Positions 1-7,637 of a DNA stretch of 28,889 nt are shown in pieces. Under the pieces are notes generated by a model, which worked only from the letters and a program-made list of their open reading frames with translations, made no database searches and was not told the origin of the DNA. Each line of letters begins with the position of its first letter. The first letter of the stretch is position 1. The position numbers and the translations under genes are program-made. The stretch covers positions 1 through 28,889 of the IMG/VR virus record IMGVR_UViG_3300031963_000707; one strand, given 5' to 3'. Source of the stretch: a virus.

Positions 1-542
1 CCGATGCCACCGCCGGTGTTGCTAGTGGTCAGGCAGCCGAGGATCGTGGCCAGGTGGGGGAGGACTGTGAGGGGGGTGGCGGCTTTCGTGGTGCTGTTGC
101 CCGCGTTGGTGTTCCACTCGAGCTCCATGACGTCGAGCTTCAGGCGCTTGAGGTCGCGGTTGGGGATGCCGGTGACGAGGGCGGCGGTGGTGGGGGAGTT
201 GCGCAACAAAGTGGGGTCGCCGAGTAGCGCGTTGGCTAGATCAAACGTGGCTAGTTCAAGTTCGCGGGGGATTTCGGTGGCGGTGATGGTTTTGTCGCCG
301 CAGCTGGCGTCGGAGCGGGGCCAGGCCAGGGCCTGCGTGGTGCTGGCGCGGGTGCCGATCCAGCCCAGGGTCTCCATGCCGTTGGTGGCGGTGATGAGGG
401 CGCGGGCTTTGTTGTCGCTGGTGGCGGTGCTCCAGGTGAGCGTGCCGACCATGCCGTCCGCGATGCTGTCAGCGCCGGCAATGCTGAGGTAGCTGTTGGC
501 GTTGGTGGCGCCGGCGGTCGCAACAATCGTGGGCGCAGGCAT
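1..542 (-). CDS. head-tail connector / DnaT-like protein, partial at the window edge
   Basis: Reading leftwards from the ATG at 542 gives an open frame of 180 codons that leaves the window without a stop. The product begins MPAPTIVATAGATNANSYLS and contains a W-P-R stretch followed by an IP-x-E-L segment (ALAWPRSD ... IPRELELATFDLA). I associate this layout with the small phage adaptor proteins annotated as DnaT-like ssDNA-binding or head-tail connector proteins; the family call is from memory and moderate. Its place immediately after the capsid gene is where a connector is expected. It is separated from the capsid gene by a strong leftward terminator at 892-916 and by an opposite-strand gene, so it probably has its own promoter in 543-601 or depends on readthrough. 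Confidence 0.7.
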   Translation of the reverse strand, partial: MPAPTIVATAGATNANSYLSIAGADSIADGMVGTLTWSTATSDNKARALITATNGMETLGWIGTRASTTQALAWPRSDASCGDKTITATEIPRELELATFDLANALLGDPTLLRNSPTTAALVTGIPNRDLKRLKLDVMELEWNTNAGNSTTKAATPLTVLPHLATILGCLTTSNTGGGI

Positions 543-601
543 CGCTTGGGCGCTTTATCCGAGCTTTCCGGGGCAACTTCGGTTGTAATCGCACCCGCAA
601 C

Positions 602-880
602 ATGAGCGATCAAGACACCGCAGCCTGCGCTAAGGCGCCCAAGAAGAAAGTGGCGAAGAAGGAGGAGGTGGGTGTTGCTGGGGTGCGGAAGTGGGAAGAT
701 GTTGTGCCGCAGATTCGGGAGATGAAAGAGGCGGGGGCGACGGTGCCTGAGATTGCGGAGCGGTTGGAGTTGAGTTATGTGTTGGTGAATCAGGTGATGT
801 TGCAGAGCTACAAGATGTCGGTGGACACGATTGGGGTGTTTGAGAGGCAGGAGCAGGCGCGGATTAGTGCTGAGGGATAA
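602..880 (+). CDS. small basic-then-acidic protein with a possible helix-turn-helix
   Basis: A 92-residue protein on the plus strand between two minus-strand head genes. The first 22 residues are lysine-rich (KAPKKKVAKKEE). Residues about 35-65 (VPQIREMKEAGATVPEIAER, then LELSYVLVNQVML) have the spacing of a helix-turn-helix: helix, G-A-T turn, then E-I-A-x-R-L-x-L-S. Codon choice (GTG, GAG, CGG) fits a coding sequence. GGCAACTTCG, a 9/10 match to the repeated element GGCAACTTAG, lies 20 nt before its ATG. A DNA-binding regulator carried as a moron-like single gene is an inference; the family is not recognised. Confidence 0.6.
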   Translation: MSDQDTAACAKAPKKKVAKKEEVGVAGVRKWEDVVPQIREMKEAGATVPEIAERLELSYVLVNQVMLQSYKMSVDTIGVFERQEQARISAEG

Positions 881-891
881 AGCGCATAAAA

Positions 892-916
892 AAAGCCCCC
901 GGTTTGAGGGGGCTTT
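892..916 (-). terminator. Rho-independent terminator after the capsid gene
   Basis: A perfect 9-bp stem, AAAGCCCCC / GGGGGCTTT, with a 7-nt loop. On the minus strand the stem is followed by a run of seven T (885-894 is A-rich on the plus strand), so it should stop leftward transcription of the capsid gene. On the plus strand it is followed only by TTTGCTG and would be a weaker stop for the 602-880 gene. Confidence 0.85.
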
Positions 917-932
917 GCTGTGTCTGGGGTGA

Positions 933-2012
933 TCAGGCGTAGACGCCGGTGTCGAAGGGGGTGTTGACCAGGAGGCGCACCAGGGGGACGTTGCGCACGT
1001 CGGTGTAGGCCAGGCCCCAGGAGCCGGTGGCGCCCAGGTTGCCGCTGGTGGTGGCGTTGGTGGGGTTGTCGCCGGCGGCGGACCACTTGGTGCCGGCTAC
1101 GTGGTAGCCGTAGTGATAGTCGCAGATCAGGAGGTCCTGGAAGGAGCTCTTGTTGCGGTCGGTTTCGACGCGCAGCTCTTGTTGGACGCCCTCGGCGATG
1201 ACGCCTGCGCCGAACAGGTACACGGGGTACTTGTTCAGGTGGGTGGCAGTGCCGCCGCTGATCACGCCGAGCTGGTCGTCGATGATGACGCGCAGGCCGG
1301 CGAAGGTGTTGTAGCTGACGCCGGTGAGGCCGCTGGCGGCGGAGAGGCTGCTGCCGCTGACCTGCACTTGCAGGTAGCCGGTTTGCTCCAGGTAGTGAGC
1401 GACATTGCTGTGCATCGCAATGGCGGTCAGCTCGCTAGAGCGCTCGCCCAGGTTCGCTTTGGCCGTCACCACATTGGCGGCGGTTAGGTAGTTGCTGGCG
1501 GTGGCAGTGGTGGTTCCGGTGACATCGGTGGTGTTGCCGCCGAGTACGCCGGAGCCGGCGATGTTGCCGAAGAGGCCGCCGAGCTGGGCTAGGAGGGTGG
1601 CGCTCTTCTTCCGGGCGATGGCGCCGGCCAGCTGGTTGGCGACGTGGCCAAGGGGATCAGCGCCCGAGCCGAGCCGGCTGAGGTCGTCGGTGGCGAACTG
1701 GAAGCCGCGGTGCAGAATCGTCATGATCTGCTCGTCGGCAGTGACGTTCTGGCTGGTGAGGTAGCCGGCGCCGGAGGTGCCCCAGCTGTTGCCGCTGGTG
1801 ATGACTTCCTCGGTGAGGCCACCGATGTTGTCGAAGAAGGGTACGCGCACGCGGGTGCCACCGGCGCGGGCGTCGAGGGCGGCGTTGCGGGTGATGACGC
1901 CGGACTGCAGGAAGGCGGATTGCTCGAAGATCCTCTCAGCGGTGTACTGGAGGAACTCGGGGCGGGTGACCAGGTTGGACAGGAAGGTCCCGCCCATGTT
2001 CTGTTGGGCCAT
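933..2012 (-). CDS. major capsid protein
   Basis: A 359-residue protein starting MAQQNMGGTFLSNLVTRPEF. The N-terminal region (FLQYTAERIFEQSAFLQSG), the segment about T-R-V-R-V-P-F-F and the central FATDDLSRLGSGADPLGHVA are typical of HK97-fold coat proteins of the short 'major capsid protein 13-like' group. It forms the icosahedral shell around the scaffold. It lies directly downstream of the scaffold gene (28 nt gap) and is followed by a strong terminator, as expected for the most abundant late product. The ATG at 2012 is preceded by GCAAATCAGAGCA, with no strong Shine-Dalgarno sequence. Confidence 0.85.
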   Translation of the reverse strand: MAQQNMGGTFLSNLVTRPEFLQYTAERIFEQSAFLQSGVITRNAALDARAGGTRVRVPFFDNIGGLTEEVITSGNSWGTSGAGYLTSQNVTADEQIMTILHRGFQFATDDLSRLGSGADPLGHVANQLAGAIARKKSATLLAQLGGLFGNIAGSGVLGGNTTDVTGTTTATASNYLTAANVVTAKANLGERSSELTAIAMHSNVAHYLEQTGYLQVQVSGSSLSAASGLTGVSYNTFAGLRVIIDDQLGVISGGTATHLNKYPVYLFGAGVIAEGVQQELRVETDRNKSSFQDLLICDYHYGYHVAGTKWSAAGDNPTNATTSGNLGATGSWGLAYTDVRNVPLVRLLVNTPFDTGVYA

Positions 2013-2040
2013 TGCTCTGATTTGCGGGGTTTACCGTGAA

Positions 2041-2766
2041 TTACCCGCGGCCGGCCTCGGCCTTTAGGGCTCGGGCGAGCTCGGGGTTGTCCGCTTCAAG
2101 GCGTAGGGCTTCGGTGAGGTTGAAGCTCTCGGTCTTGTACGGGTTGCGGGTGCCGGCAGCGGGGCTGGCGCTCGCGGTTGCTCCCATGCCTCGGGCTGTA
2201 ACAGCCGCAAAGTGGTGGTCCCAGCCACTGCCCGCAGAACGCAGGGTCTGTAGGTGAGCGTCGAGCGGGTGCTCGATGCCGTTGACGACAACGACGGGGG
2301 TGCCGTGGGAGTCGCGGAGCTGGGGGGCGAGAAGGCCGTAGAGCTGCTCGGGCGCTAAAGCGTTCGCGGCGCTGATGGCGTTGATCGCGGTGGCGCGGAG
2401 ACGTTCGGCGCTGATGGCGCTGTCTTTCTCGTTGAGCTGGGCTTCGAGGTCGCTGATGCGCTGCACCAGGCGGGCGTTCTCGGCGGTGGCGTCATTCCAC
2501 AACTGTTTGTACTCACCGCTGGATTCCAGGGTTTGTTGTGTTGTGGTCTTGAGCTTGCCCTCTAGTTCGCGGAGGCGTTTCTCGCTTTCGCCGAGGCGCT
2601 CGTTGAGCGTTCGGTTGGCTTCGCCTTTGCTCAAGTTGTCCTTTTGAACGAGTTCGAGCTTGGCGCGAAGTGCAGCGAGGTCGTCGTTCGCGGGGGCGGC
2701 GGGTTGTTGAGTCACGGACTCAACTGACTCCTCCACGGGAGGAGTCCCCACGACTTGCTCAGGCAT
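2041..2766 (-). CDS. capsid scaffold protein (GP20-like)
   Basis: A 241-residue protein with a Pro/Glu/Gln-rich start, then a long uninterrupted coiled coil over about residues 30-120 (heptad-like segments such as LAALRAKLELVQKDN and RISDLEAQLNEKDSAI), and a flexible C-terminal part ending in basic AlaLysAlaGluAlaGlyArg. This is the usual composition and position of an internal scaffold: after the minor head protein and immediately before the capsid gene. GGCAACTTAG lies at 2788-2797, ending 21 nt before the ATG, so transcription or translation of scaffold and capsid may be set from this point. Scaffold proteins assemble with coat protein and leave or are cleaved before DNA fills the head. 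Confidence 0.8.
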   Translation of the reverse strand: MPEQVVGTPPVEESVESVTQQPAAPANDDLAALRAKLELVQKDNLSKGEANRTLNERLGESEKRLRELEGKLKTTTQQTLESSGEYKQLWNDATAENARLVQRISDLEAQLNEKDSAISAERLRATAINAISAANALAPEQLYGLLAPQLRDSHGTPVVVVNGIEHPLDAHLQTLRSAGSGWDHHFAAVTARGMGATASASPAAGTRNPYKTESFNLTEALRLEADNPELARALKAEAGRG

Positions 2767-2787
2767 GGGGTTGTGTATGGGGACGCA

Positions 2788-2797
2788 CTAAGTTGCC
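2788..2797 (-). promoter_or_regulatory. GGCAACTTAG element before the scaffold gene
   Basis: Exact copy of the 10-mer that occurs five times in this window, in the sense orientation, 21 nt before the scaffold ATG and 11 nt after the stop of the MuF-like gene. Function unknown; a late promoter part or an RNA signal is inferred. Confidence 0.6.
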
Positions 2798-2808
2798 GTC
2801 ACTGCGTG

Positions 2809-3690
2809 TTAATTAGCCGGGGCGGGTGTCGGGATTGGGAGGATGCGGCATCGGCAGCGGGGGTGGACGGGGGGCACGTAAGGGAATCCCGTGTAGCGGG
2901 GGCTTGTGAGGCCGTCGAGGGGGCGGCAGATCGGGCAGGTTTTGGGGTCGAGGATTGCGTGCCATTGCCAGCCGGAGCTCGCAAACGCCGGCGCGCCCGT
3001 CGCCTCCAGCACAAATGGGCGCCCTGTGAGGTACGCCTGGCGCTCGAAGACGGCGCGCTCGGCTTGGCCGCTGACTTCCCAGATGGCGTTGGCGATGAGG
3101 GCGGTGTCGCGGTTGCGCAGGGCGCTGTAGAGGGTGCCGCGGGAGTTGATGGGTTGGATGAAGCCCTGGCGCACGCGCTCCGCGACGACCGTGCGGGCGA
3201 TTTCAATCGTGGGGTCGTCGCGCATGACGGCGGCGATGAGCTTGGCGCGGATGACGCGGAGGTGGGCGGCGGTGAAGGGGCTGAGGCCGGTGCGGGGGTC
3301 GGGGGCGAAGAGCGCAAGGAGCGAGCGGCCGCCGCTGCGGGCGGTGCCGAGCAGTGCGTCGCCGCGCCGGGGGCGGTAGTCGCGCAGCGTCATGGCGAGG
3401 GCGGCGTAGTCCGCGGCGCGGCGCGAGTGTTCCTCGTCGACGAACTCGAGGCGGGTGAGGAGGATGCTGCGGAAGCGCTGCGCGTAGGTCTCGAGCTCCA
3501 GCGCTAACGGCGCGAGGAGGGAGTTGAGGATGAGCTGGCGGCCGATGCCGGTGTCGGGGAGGCTGGCGATCAGCGATTGGCGGAAACGCCAGAGCAGCAG
3601 GATGAGGAGGGCGCGGGTGTCGTCCTCGACGCTCTTTTCGTCGCGCCGGAGCGCAGCTTCGCTGGCGTACAGGTACTCGTCTGGGGTCAT
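2809..3690 (-). CDS. minor head protein, MuF/SPP1 gp7-like
   Basis: A 293-residue protein. The C-terminal 50 residues carry the MuF signature: a C-P-I-C pair (DPKTCPICRPLDG) followed by P-P-x-H-P-R-C-R-C (PPVHPRCRCRI). This is the metal-binding-like Cys/His cluster of the phage head morphogenesis domain. The N-terminal two thirds is helical and Arg-rich. It lies between portal and scaffold, the standard place for this gene. Members are minor capsid components tied to the portal and often ejected or needed for head assembly. The ATG start at 3690 is 65 nt after the portal stop. Confidence 0.85.
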   Translation of the reverse strand: MTPDEYLYASEAALRRDEKSVEDDTRALLILLLWRFRQSLIASLPDTGIGRQLILNSLLAPLALELETYAQRFRSILLTRLEFVDEEHSRRAADYAALAMTLRDYRPRRGDALLGTARSGGRSLLALFAPDPRTGLSPFTAAHLRVIRAKLIAAVMRDDPTIEIARTVVAERVRQGFIQPINSRGTLYSALRNRDTALIANAIWEVSGQAERAVFERQAYLTGRPFVLEATGAPAFASSGWQWHAILDPKTCPICRPLDGLTSPRYTGFPYVPPVHPRCRCRILPIPTPAPAN

Positions 3691-3755
3691 GCGCTACGCG
3701 GGAGAAAGTGCCCGGTGCGCTCCTCGCGGGGGTGGTGGCGCATGGCTGTTGGCCG

Positions 3756-5327
3756 TTAGGCGGGGTTGCGGCCGGGGCGCATGGGGGTGGGGAGGGTTTG
3801 GCTTGACATGGATTCGCCCTGGCCGGCGCGGGCGGCGTTGGTGCGCGTCAGGGCGTCGGGGTCCATGGCGAGGGGGTCGAGGCCCAGGGCGGTGTTTTGC
3901 TCGTTGATGTAGTCCCGGGTGCGGGTGACTTCTTCGTCGATGTCCAAACCTGCGGGGAGGACTTCGCCTTGCTGGAGCACGTCGAGCAGCGTCTCTTGGC
4001 TGATGGCGTTTTGCATGAAGAGCTGGAGCATGGCGGTGATGGAGTTGCCGTCGAGGAGCTTGTTGTCGTAGTCCTGTTCGATGACGACTTGCGGGGGCTC
4101 GAGGCCGACGTATTGGGCGGCGACTTCGAGCATGGAGGTGAGGGCGTTGGCGAGGTCGGCGCTAATCAGGGCCATGATCGAGTCGCTGTCGATCCGGTCC
4201 ATTCGCTTGGATTCCGCGGCGGCGTTGGTGGTGTTTTGGCGGGTGAGGGTGTTGATGCCGAGGCGCGAAATTTGCTCTTCCAGCGCCTCTAAGCACTTCA
4301 GTTGGCTGTCGAAGGCGTCGGTGGTGGGTTGGATGAATTCGCCGCCGCCGTCGACTGGGAGCAGGAGCGCGGTGTTGACGCTGATGCCCAGGGGGCTTTC
4401 GGAGTCGGGGTCGAAGCCGCGCAGCGTCAGGATCGGCATTGAGCCGACGTGGACGCTGTGCATGTAGTCGCAGAAGCGCTGGGCGTAGGCGATGTTGAGG
4501 TAGGCGACTTCCAGCAGGGGTGGGACGCTGAGGAGCGTGGCGCTGCGGTTGCCGTAGACGGTGACGAATGGGAGGCGGTCGAGGTCGGTGTTACCGCTTT
4601 CGTAGAGCACCCAGGTGCCGGGGGTGTCCTTGCGCCAGAGCTCGTAGCGGCCGGGCTCCAAAATGCGGATCTGCTCCACCTGTTCTTCGCCGAAGCGGCC
4701 TACGTCGCGCAGGGCGAGCTCGTGGATGCGGACTTGGGTGAGTTCGGCTTGGGGGTTGTTGTTGTGGGTGCGCCAGCCGCGGATGGTTTGGGGGTGGACG
4801 TGGATGAGGTAGGGGGCGCTGCGACGGGTGCGGAGGTCGGCGAGCGTGCGGGCTGGGGTGGGGTCGTAGTCGACGATGGCGCTGCTGTGGCCGTAAAGCA
4901 GGGCGGTTTCGAGTTGTTGGCGCGCAAAGCTGTTGAGGGTGGTGCCGTCACCGCAGACGTTGTTGGCCCATTGCTCCCAGTAGGGGTCGCCTTGGAGTTG
5001 GATGCCCTTGCGCAGGATGAGGCCGGCGGCTTGGCTGGCGAGGCGCTGGAGGAATGGGGGGAGGACGGCGTGGTAGATGCGGCGCTGGTAGGCGCTGTCG
5101 TCCTCGCGGGGTTCCTGGGGGATTAGGCGGCGGCTTTCGGCGCGGAGCGCGCTGGTGCCACCCATGCAGACGTTGATGGGGTCCCACTTGGGGAGCATGG
5201 AGAGCACTGCGGCGCTGTGGACGCTGGGGTCGTCGGCCGCGCCGGGTGGGGCGAGTGCGGGGAGGGGGGTGAATTTGCGGGCGGCGGTGAAGTCGTAGCC
5301 GGTGTAGGTGCTGTTGGTGGCCGCCAC
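3756..5327 (-). CDS. portal protein (DUF4055 type)
   Basis: A 523-residue protein. The region about residues 40-120 (KWDPINVCMGGTSALRAESR, then AYQRRIYHAVLPPFLQRLAS and QAAGLILRKG) and the later PFVTVYGNRSATLLSVPPLL are what I expect of DUF4055 portal proteins. The length fits a portal. It forms the dodecameric ring at the packaging vertex and docks TerL. The start is GTG at 5327; a near-copy of the repeated element (GGCAACAAAG, minus strand 5343-5352) ends 15 nt before it. The C-terminal 40 residues are low-complexity and Pro/Gly/Met-rich. Confidence 0.85.
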   Translation of the reverse strand: MAATNSTYTGYDFTAARKFTPLPALAPPGAADDPSVHSAAVLSMLPKWDPINVCMGGTSALRAESRRLIPQEPREDDSAYQRRIYHAVLPPFLQRLASQAAGLILRKGIQLQGDPYWEQWANNVCGDGTTLNSFARQQLETALLYGHSSAIVDYDPTPARTLADLRTRRSAPYLIHVHPQTIRGWRTHNNNPQAELTQVRIHELALRDVGRFGEEQVEQIRILEPGRYELWRKDTPGTWVLYESGNTDLDRLPFVTVYGNRSATLLSVPPLLEVAYLNIAYAQRFCDYMHSVHVGSMPILTLRGFDPDSESPLGISVNTALLLPVDGGGEFIQPTTDAFDSQLKCLEALEEQISRLGINTLTRQNTTNAAAESKRMDRIDSDSIMALISADLANALTSMLEVAAQYVGLEPPQVVIEQDYDNKLLDGNSITAMLQLFMQNAISQETLLDVLQQGEVLPAGLDIDEEVTRTRDYINEQNTALGLDPLAMDPDALTRTNAARAGQGESMSSQTLPTPMRPGRNPA

Positions 5328-5342
5328 TTACAACTACAAGCG

Positions 5343-5352
5343 CTTTGTTGCC
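5343..5352 (-). promoter_or_regulatory. degenerate GGCAAC element before the portal gene
   Basis: GGCAACAAAG on the minus strand keeps the first six bases and the final AG of GGCAACTTAG and sits 15 nt before the GTG of the portal gene. It could be a chance partial match. Confidence 0.3.
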
Positions 5353-5377
5353 TAGGATTCCGCGCGCGCACCGGCGC

Positions 5378-6730
5378 TTACTTGAACTGGAAGTTGCTGC
5401 CGCCGGTTTGGTATCGGCGGAGGCCGGCGAGGCTGTAGATCACGTAGCCCATGGCGTCGACTGGGCCGGATTTGTCGTCGAGGCCGGTGCCTGATTTGTC
5501 GGGGGTGCCTTTTTGGTTGTAGGTCTGCGTTTCGAGGGCGCGGATGAGGTATTTGCAGCTGGGGTGGATGCGGAGGCGGTTGTGCAGCAGGAGCATCTGG
5601 ACGGCGTTGACGCGGTCCTCGACGAGGGGGTTGGCGTTTTGGATCTTGATGCGGAGGCCGTGGCGCTTGAGGATGGCGAGGTCGCTTTCGCTGGCGTTGG
5701 TCGTGGTGCGGTGCTTGCTGGCGGCGTCGGGGACGACCGTGAGGAGGCCGCGGTCGATGTGGTCGCCGTATTGCTCCTTGAGGCGGGTGGCGATGGTGGG
5801 CGTGTCCTTGACGTGGAATTCGGTGAGGAAGTGGTACACGTCGCCGCGGCGGATGCAGATTTCGATGAAGCAGGTGCCGACGTTGAAGTCGCATCCCGCG
5901 TAGATCATGTCGTCGGCGCGGATTTCTTCGTCGCTCCAGTGCACGTCGCGGTCGAAATAGCTGTAGACCGTTGTTTTGTCGAGGGCGGTGAAGTGGCCCT
6001 GGAGGTAGGCGGCGAGGAGCTGGGGTGGGTAGTTGGCGTAGAGGGAGTCGACGAAACCTGGGGGGAGGTGGGGGTTGTCGAGCGTTTTGGCGCGGATGAG
6101 GTGGCGGTCGGGGCCGGCCTTTTGGTCGAACGTTTGCCACATCATTCCGTAGCCCTCAGGCGTGGACGCCATGGCGAACTGGGGGTGTGTGCCGCCTCGC
6201 AGTCGGGCGAGGATCATCTCCATGCCCTTTTGCGCTATTTCATACTTACTGGTGTCGATTTCGTCGGCCAAACTAAATGCGAGGTTGGTGCCGCGGATGC
6301 GGTTTACTGCTTCGAGGGTGCGGCAGAGGATCGTGCATTGGCCGTGGGGGAGGTGGAGGGTGTATTCGGGCTGGGGGCTGGCGCGGTAGTCGTACTCGAT
6401 GTTGAAGCGGTCTAGGAACTCGTCGAAGCTGCGGACCCACACGTCGAGGACCATCTGGAACGTGGGCTCGAAGACGGCGCCGACCTTGCCGGGGTTGTCC
6501 ATCGCCAAAAAGACAGCCTTGGCGCACAGGGCGACGGTCTTGCCGGCGCCGAAACCGGCGCATAAGCCCAGGAGCAGGTGGTCGGTGTCGTCGATGAAGG
6601 CGCGCTGGTGCGGCAGAAGGGACTCGTAGATGGAGTCGCGTAGGGCGGTGTAGGTGGTGCTGCAGCGGGTGTCGACGGCGATGGGCGCATCGAGGCACTT
6701 TCCGCCCGGAACAATGCCAAGAATTCCCAC
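5378..6730 (-). CDS. terL: terminase large subunit (packaging ATPase/nuclease)
   Basis: A 450-residue protein. The N-terminal ATPase has a P-loop GFGAGKT (K64) and a Walker B with the catalytic acid, FSLADEID (D156, E157); an R-x-G-T-N-L segment precedes it. A C-terminal RNase H-like nuclease begins at YAGCDFNVGT, with a first catalytic Asp near residue 284, and a late acidic cluster around DKSGPVDAMGYVIY. It cuts concatemeric DNA and drives it through the portal, whose gene follows after 50 nt. The start is GTG at 6730. The presumed small subunit is not next to it: a 2.5-kb plus-strand cassette lies between. Confidence 0.92.
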   Translation of the reverse strand: MGILGIVPGGKCLDAPIAVDTRCSTTYTALRDSIYESLLPHQRAFIDDTDHLLLGLCAGFGAGKTVALCAKAVFLAMDNPGKVGAVFEPTFQMVLDVWVRSFDEFLDRFNIEYDYRASPQPEYTLHLPHGQCTILCRTLEAVNRIRGTNLAFSLADEIDTSKYEIAQKGMEMILARLRGGTHPQFAMASTPEGYGMMWQTFDQKAGPDRHLIRAKTLDNPHLPPGFVDSLYANYPPQLLAAYLQGHFTALDKTTVYSYFDRDVHWSDEEIRADDMIYAGCDFNVGTCFIEICIRRGDVYHFLTEFHVKDTPTIATRLKEQYGDHIDRGLLTVVPDAASKHRTTTNASESDLAILKRHGLRIKIQNANPLVEDRVNAVQMLLLHNRLRIHPSCKYLIRALETQTYNQKGTPDKSGTGLDDKSGPVDAMGYVIYSLAGLRRYQTGGSNFQFK

Positions 6731-6802
6731 TTACACCCAAACGCAGTTCTATACATAGGGTACGAAGGGGCGGTTGGGGGTGGAACCGAGGGTGGGGGAG
6801 GG

Positions 6803-6847
6803 CTAAATAGGCCGACCTGGAGCTCTGAGTGAGCGCTACCTATTTAG
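6803..6847. repeat. perfect inverted repeat CTAAATAGG / CCTATTTAG
   Basis: Nine-base arms at 6803-6811 and 6839-6847 separated by 27 nt. The arm core CTATTTAGG recurs at 10997-11005, before another minus-strand gene. No T-run follows, so an operator is more likely than a terminator. Confidence 0.5.
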
Positions 6848-7017
6848 AGGTGGCGGATTTTGGTGCTGCAGGTGGGAGGTAGGGAGTGTTCCCCTGGCGC
6901 GCTGCGGCCTTTGTGTGGGGGTGGGGCTGCTGGTGAGTGGGCGCCGGGCGCCTGTAGCTGGTGTCCAGCGCTGCGGTGCCGAATCTCCCGGATCCGTTGC
7001 GGTGCAGCGTGTCCAGT

Positions 7018-7050
7018 CCTGCGTAACTGCCACTGCAGCAGGTACGCAGG
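7018..7050. repeat. inverted repeat CCTGCGTA / TACGCAGG
   Basis: Perfect 8-bp arms at 7018-7025 and 7043-7050 around an 17-nt loop containing CTGCAG. GTGTCC upstream and GGACAC downstream extend the symmetry with a 3-nt bulge. It may be an operator or the stem of a small RNA. Confidence 0.45.
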
Positions 7051-7235
7051 ACACAGTGTTAAGAGATATCAACGTTTGCGGTGCAGCACCGTGCTGCGGG
7101 AAGCCGCTTAACTCTCAATAGGTAGAGTCGAGCTTGAGCTTGAAAGATTTGAAATCGCGCAGCATTCTGCGCCGCGAAAAATTTTTCAGCCCTGCCTTTG
7201 CGCGGGGCGGCTCACATTCCCACTGCACAAGACAC

Positions 7236-7424
7236 ATGTTTACTTGCGCCCTCGCGTGGGCAACGGTTCTGCTGTTGCTCCCACTGATCGTGATCCTTTG
7301 GGCCACAGAATCGCGCCCGCAACGTATTCGCCGGATCGCGCGCACCGGTGCATCGCAGCGCGCCATAGCGGACCGCCTGGGGTGCAGCCGCTACGCGGTG
7401 CAACGCGCCCTTGCTGGGGCCTAA
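7236..7424 (+). CDS. small membrane-anchored helix-turn-helix protein
   Basis: A 62-residue protein. Residues 5-22 (ALAWATVLLLLPLIVILW) form one membrane segment; the rest is basic and ends in a resolvase-like helix-turn-helix: RIRRIARTGASQRAIADRLG, then CSRYAVQRALAGA. I chose the ATG at 7236 because it puts the membrane segment at the N-terminus and the upstream part of the frame is unlike a protein. It is the first gene of the cassette, 4 nt before the next. A membrane-tethered DNA-binding protein is inferred. I recall small proteins of this TM-plus-HTH form in marine Synechococcus but cannot name a family. Confidence 0.6.
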   Translation: MFTCALAWATVLLLLPLIVILWATESRPQRIRRIARTGASQRAIADRLGCSRYAVQRALAGA

Positions 7425-7428
7425 GCCG

Positions 7429-7635
7429 ATGCGCCCCACTACCTACGCGGCTTGCGCCCTCGCCGGTGCTGCCCTCGCCGTTAGCGCTTGCGCCCTCGCC
7501 GTCACCACCGCTGGTGCAGCCGCTTGCGCCCTCGCCCATCGCCGGTGCGCCGCGGAAGCCGCGGCCGCTGGCCGGAGCGCCGCCCACTGTGCCACGCGCC
7601 CGGCGCCCGTTCTTTCCACCGCTACCGGTTACTGA
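7429..7635 (+). CDS. Ala/Cys-rich small membrane protein with internal repeats
   Basis: A 68-residue protein, very rich in alanine, with two hydrophobic stretches over residues 5-35. The peptide A-C-A-L-A recurs every 12 residues because the 15-mer GCTTGCGCCCTCGCC recurs every 36 bp (7450, 7486, 7522). No Lys. It lies between two cassette genes with 4-nt and 2-nt gaps, which supports it being translated. Function unknown; the composition makes homology hard to judge. Confidence 0.45.
   Translation: MRPTTYAACALAGAALAVSACALAVTTAGAAACALAHRRCAAEAAAAGRSAAHCATRPAPVLSTATGY
7450..7536 (+). repeat. 15-mer GCTTGCGCCCTCGCC at exact 36-bp spacing
   Basis: Three perfect copies at 7450-7464, 7486-7500 and 7522-7536. 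A partial copy (CTTGCGCCCTCGC) lies at 7242-7254 in the preceding gene. The 21-bp spacers differ. It encodes an in-frame 12-residue peptide period. Confidence 0.7.
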
Positions 7636-7637
7636 TC

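Larger units (their letters stand above)
6757..7235. other. non-coding divergent region between terL and the plus-strand cassette
   Basis: About 480 bp with no convincing gene; open frames on both strands here have unnatural compositions. It holds two strong inverted repeats (6803-6847 and 7018-7050), a small hairpin GCAGCA-ccg-TGCTGC near 7084-7098, and a GAGCTTGAGCTTGAA direct duplication near 7130. TTGAAA near 7140 followed 17 nt later by CATTCT could be a promoter for the cassette. Divergent promoters for terL and the cassette must lie here. Confidence 0.5.

Noticed and set aside
3897-4467. Long Val/Gly/Glu-rich plus-strand frames across the portal and other head genes
   Set aside because: They are complements of GC-rich genes on the minus strand and show the valine/glycine/alanine bias of such shadows.
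7450-7536. Regularly spaced 15-mers as a CRISPR-like array
   Set aside because: Repeats are too short, the array lies in frame inside a coding sequence, and no cas gene is present.
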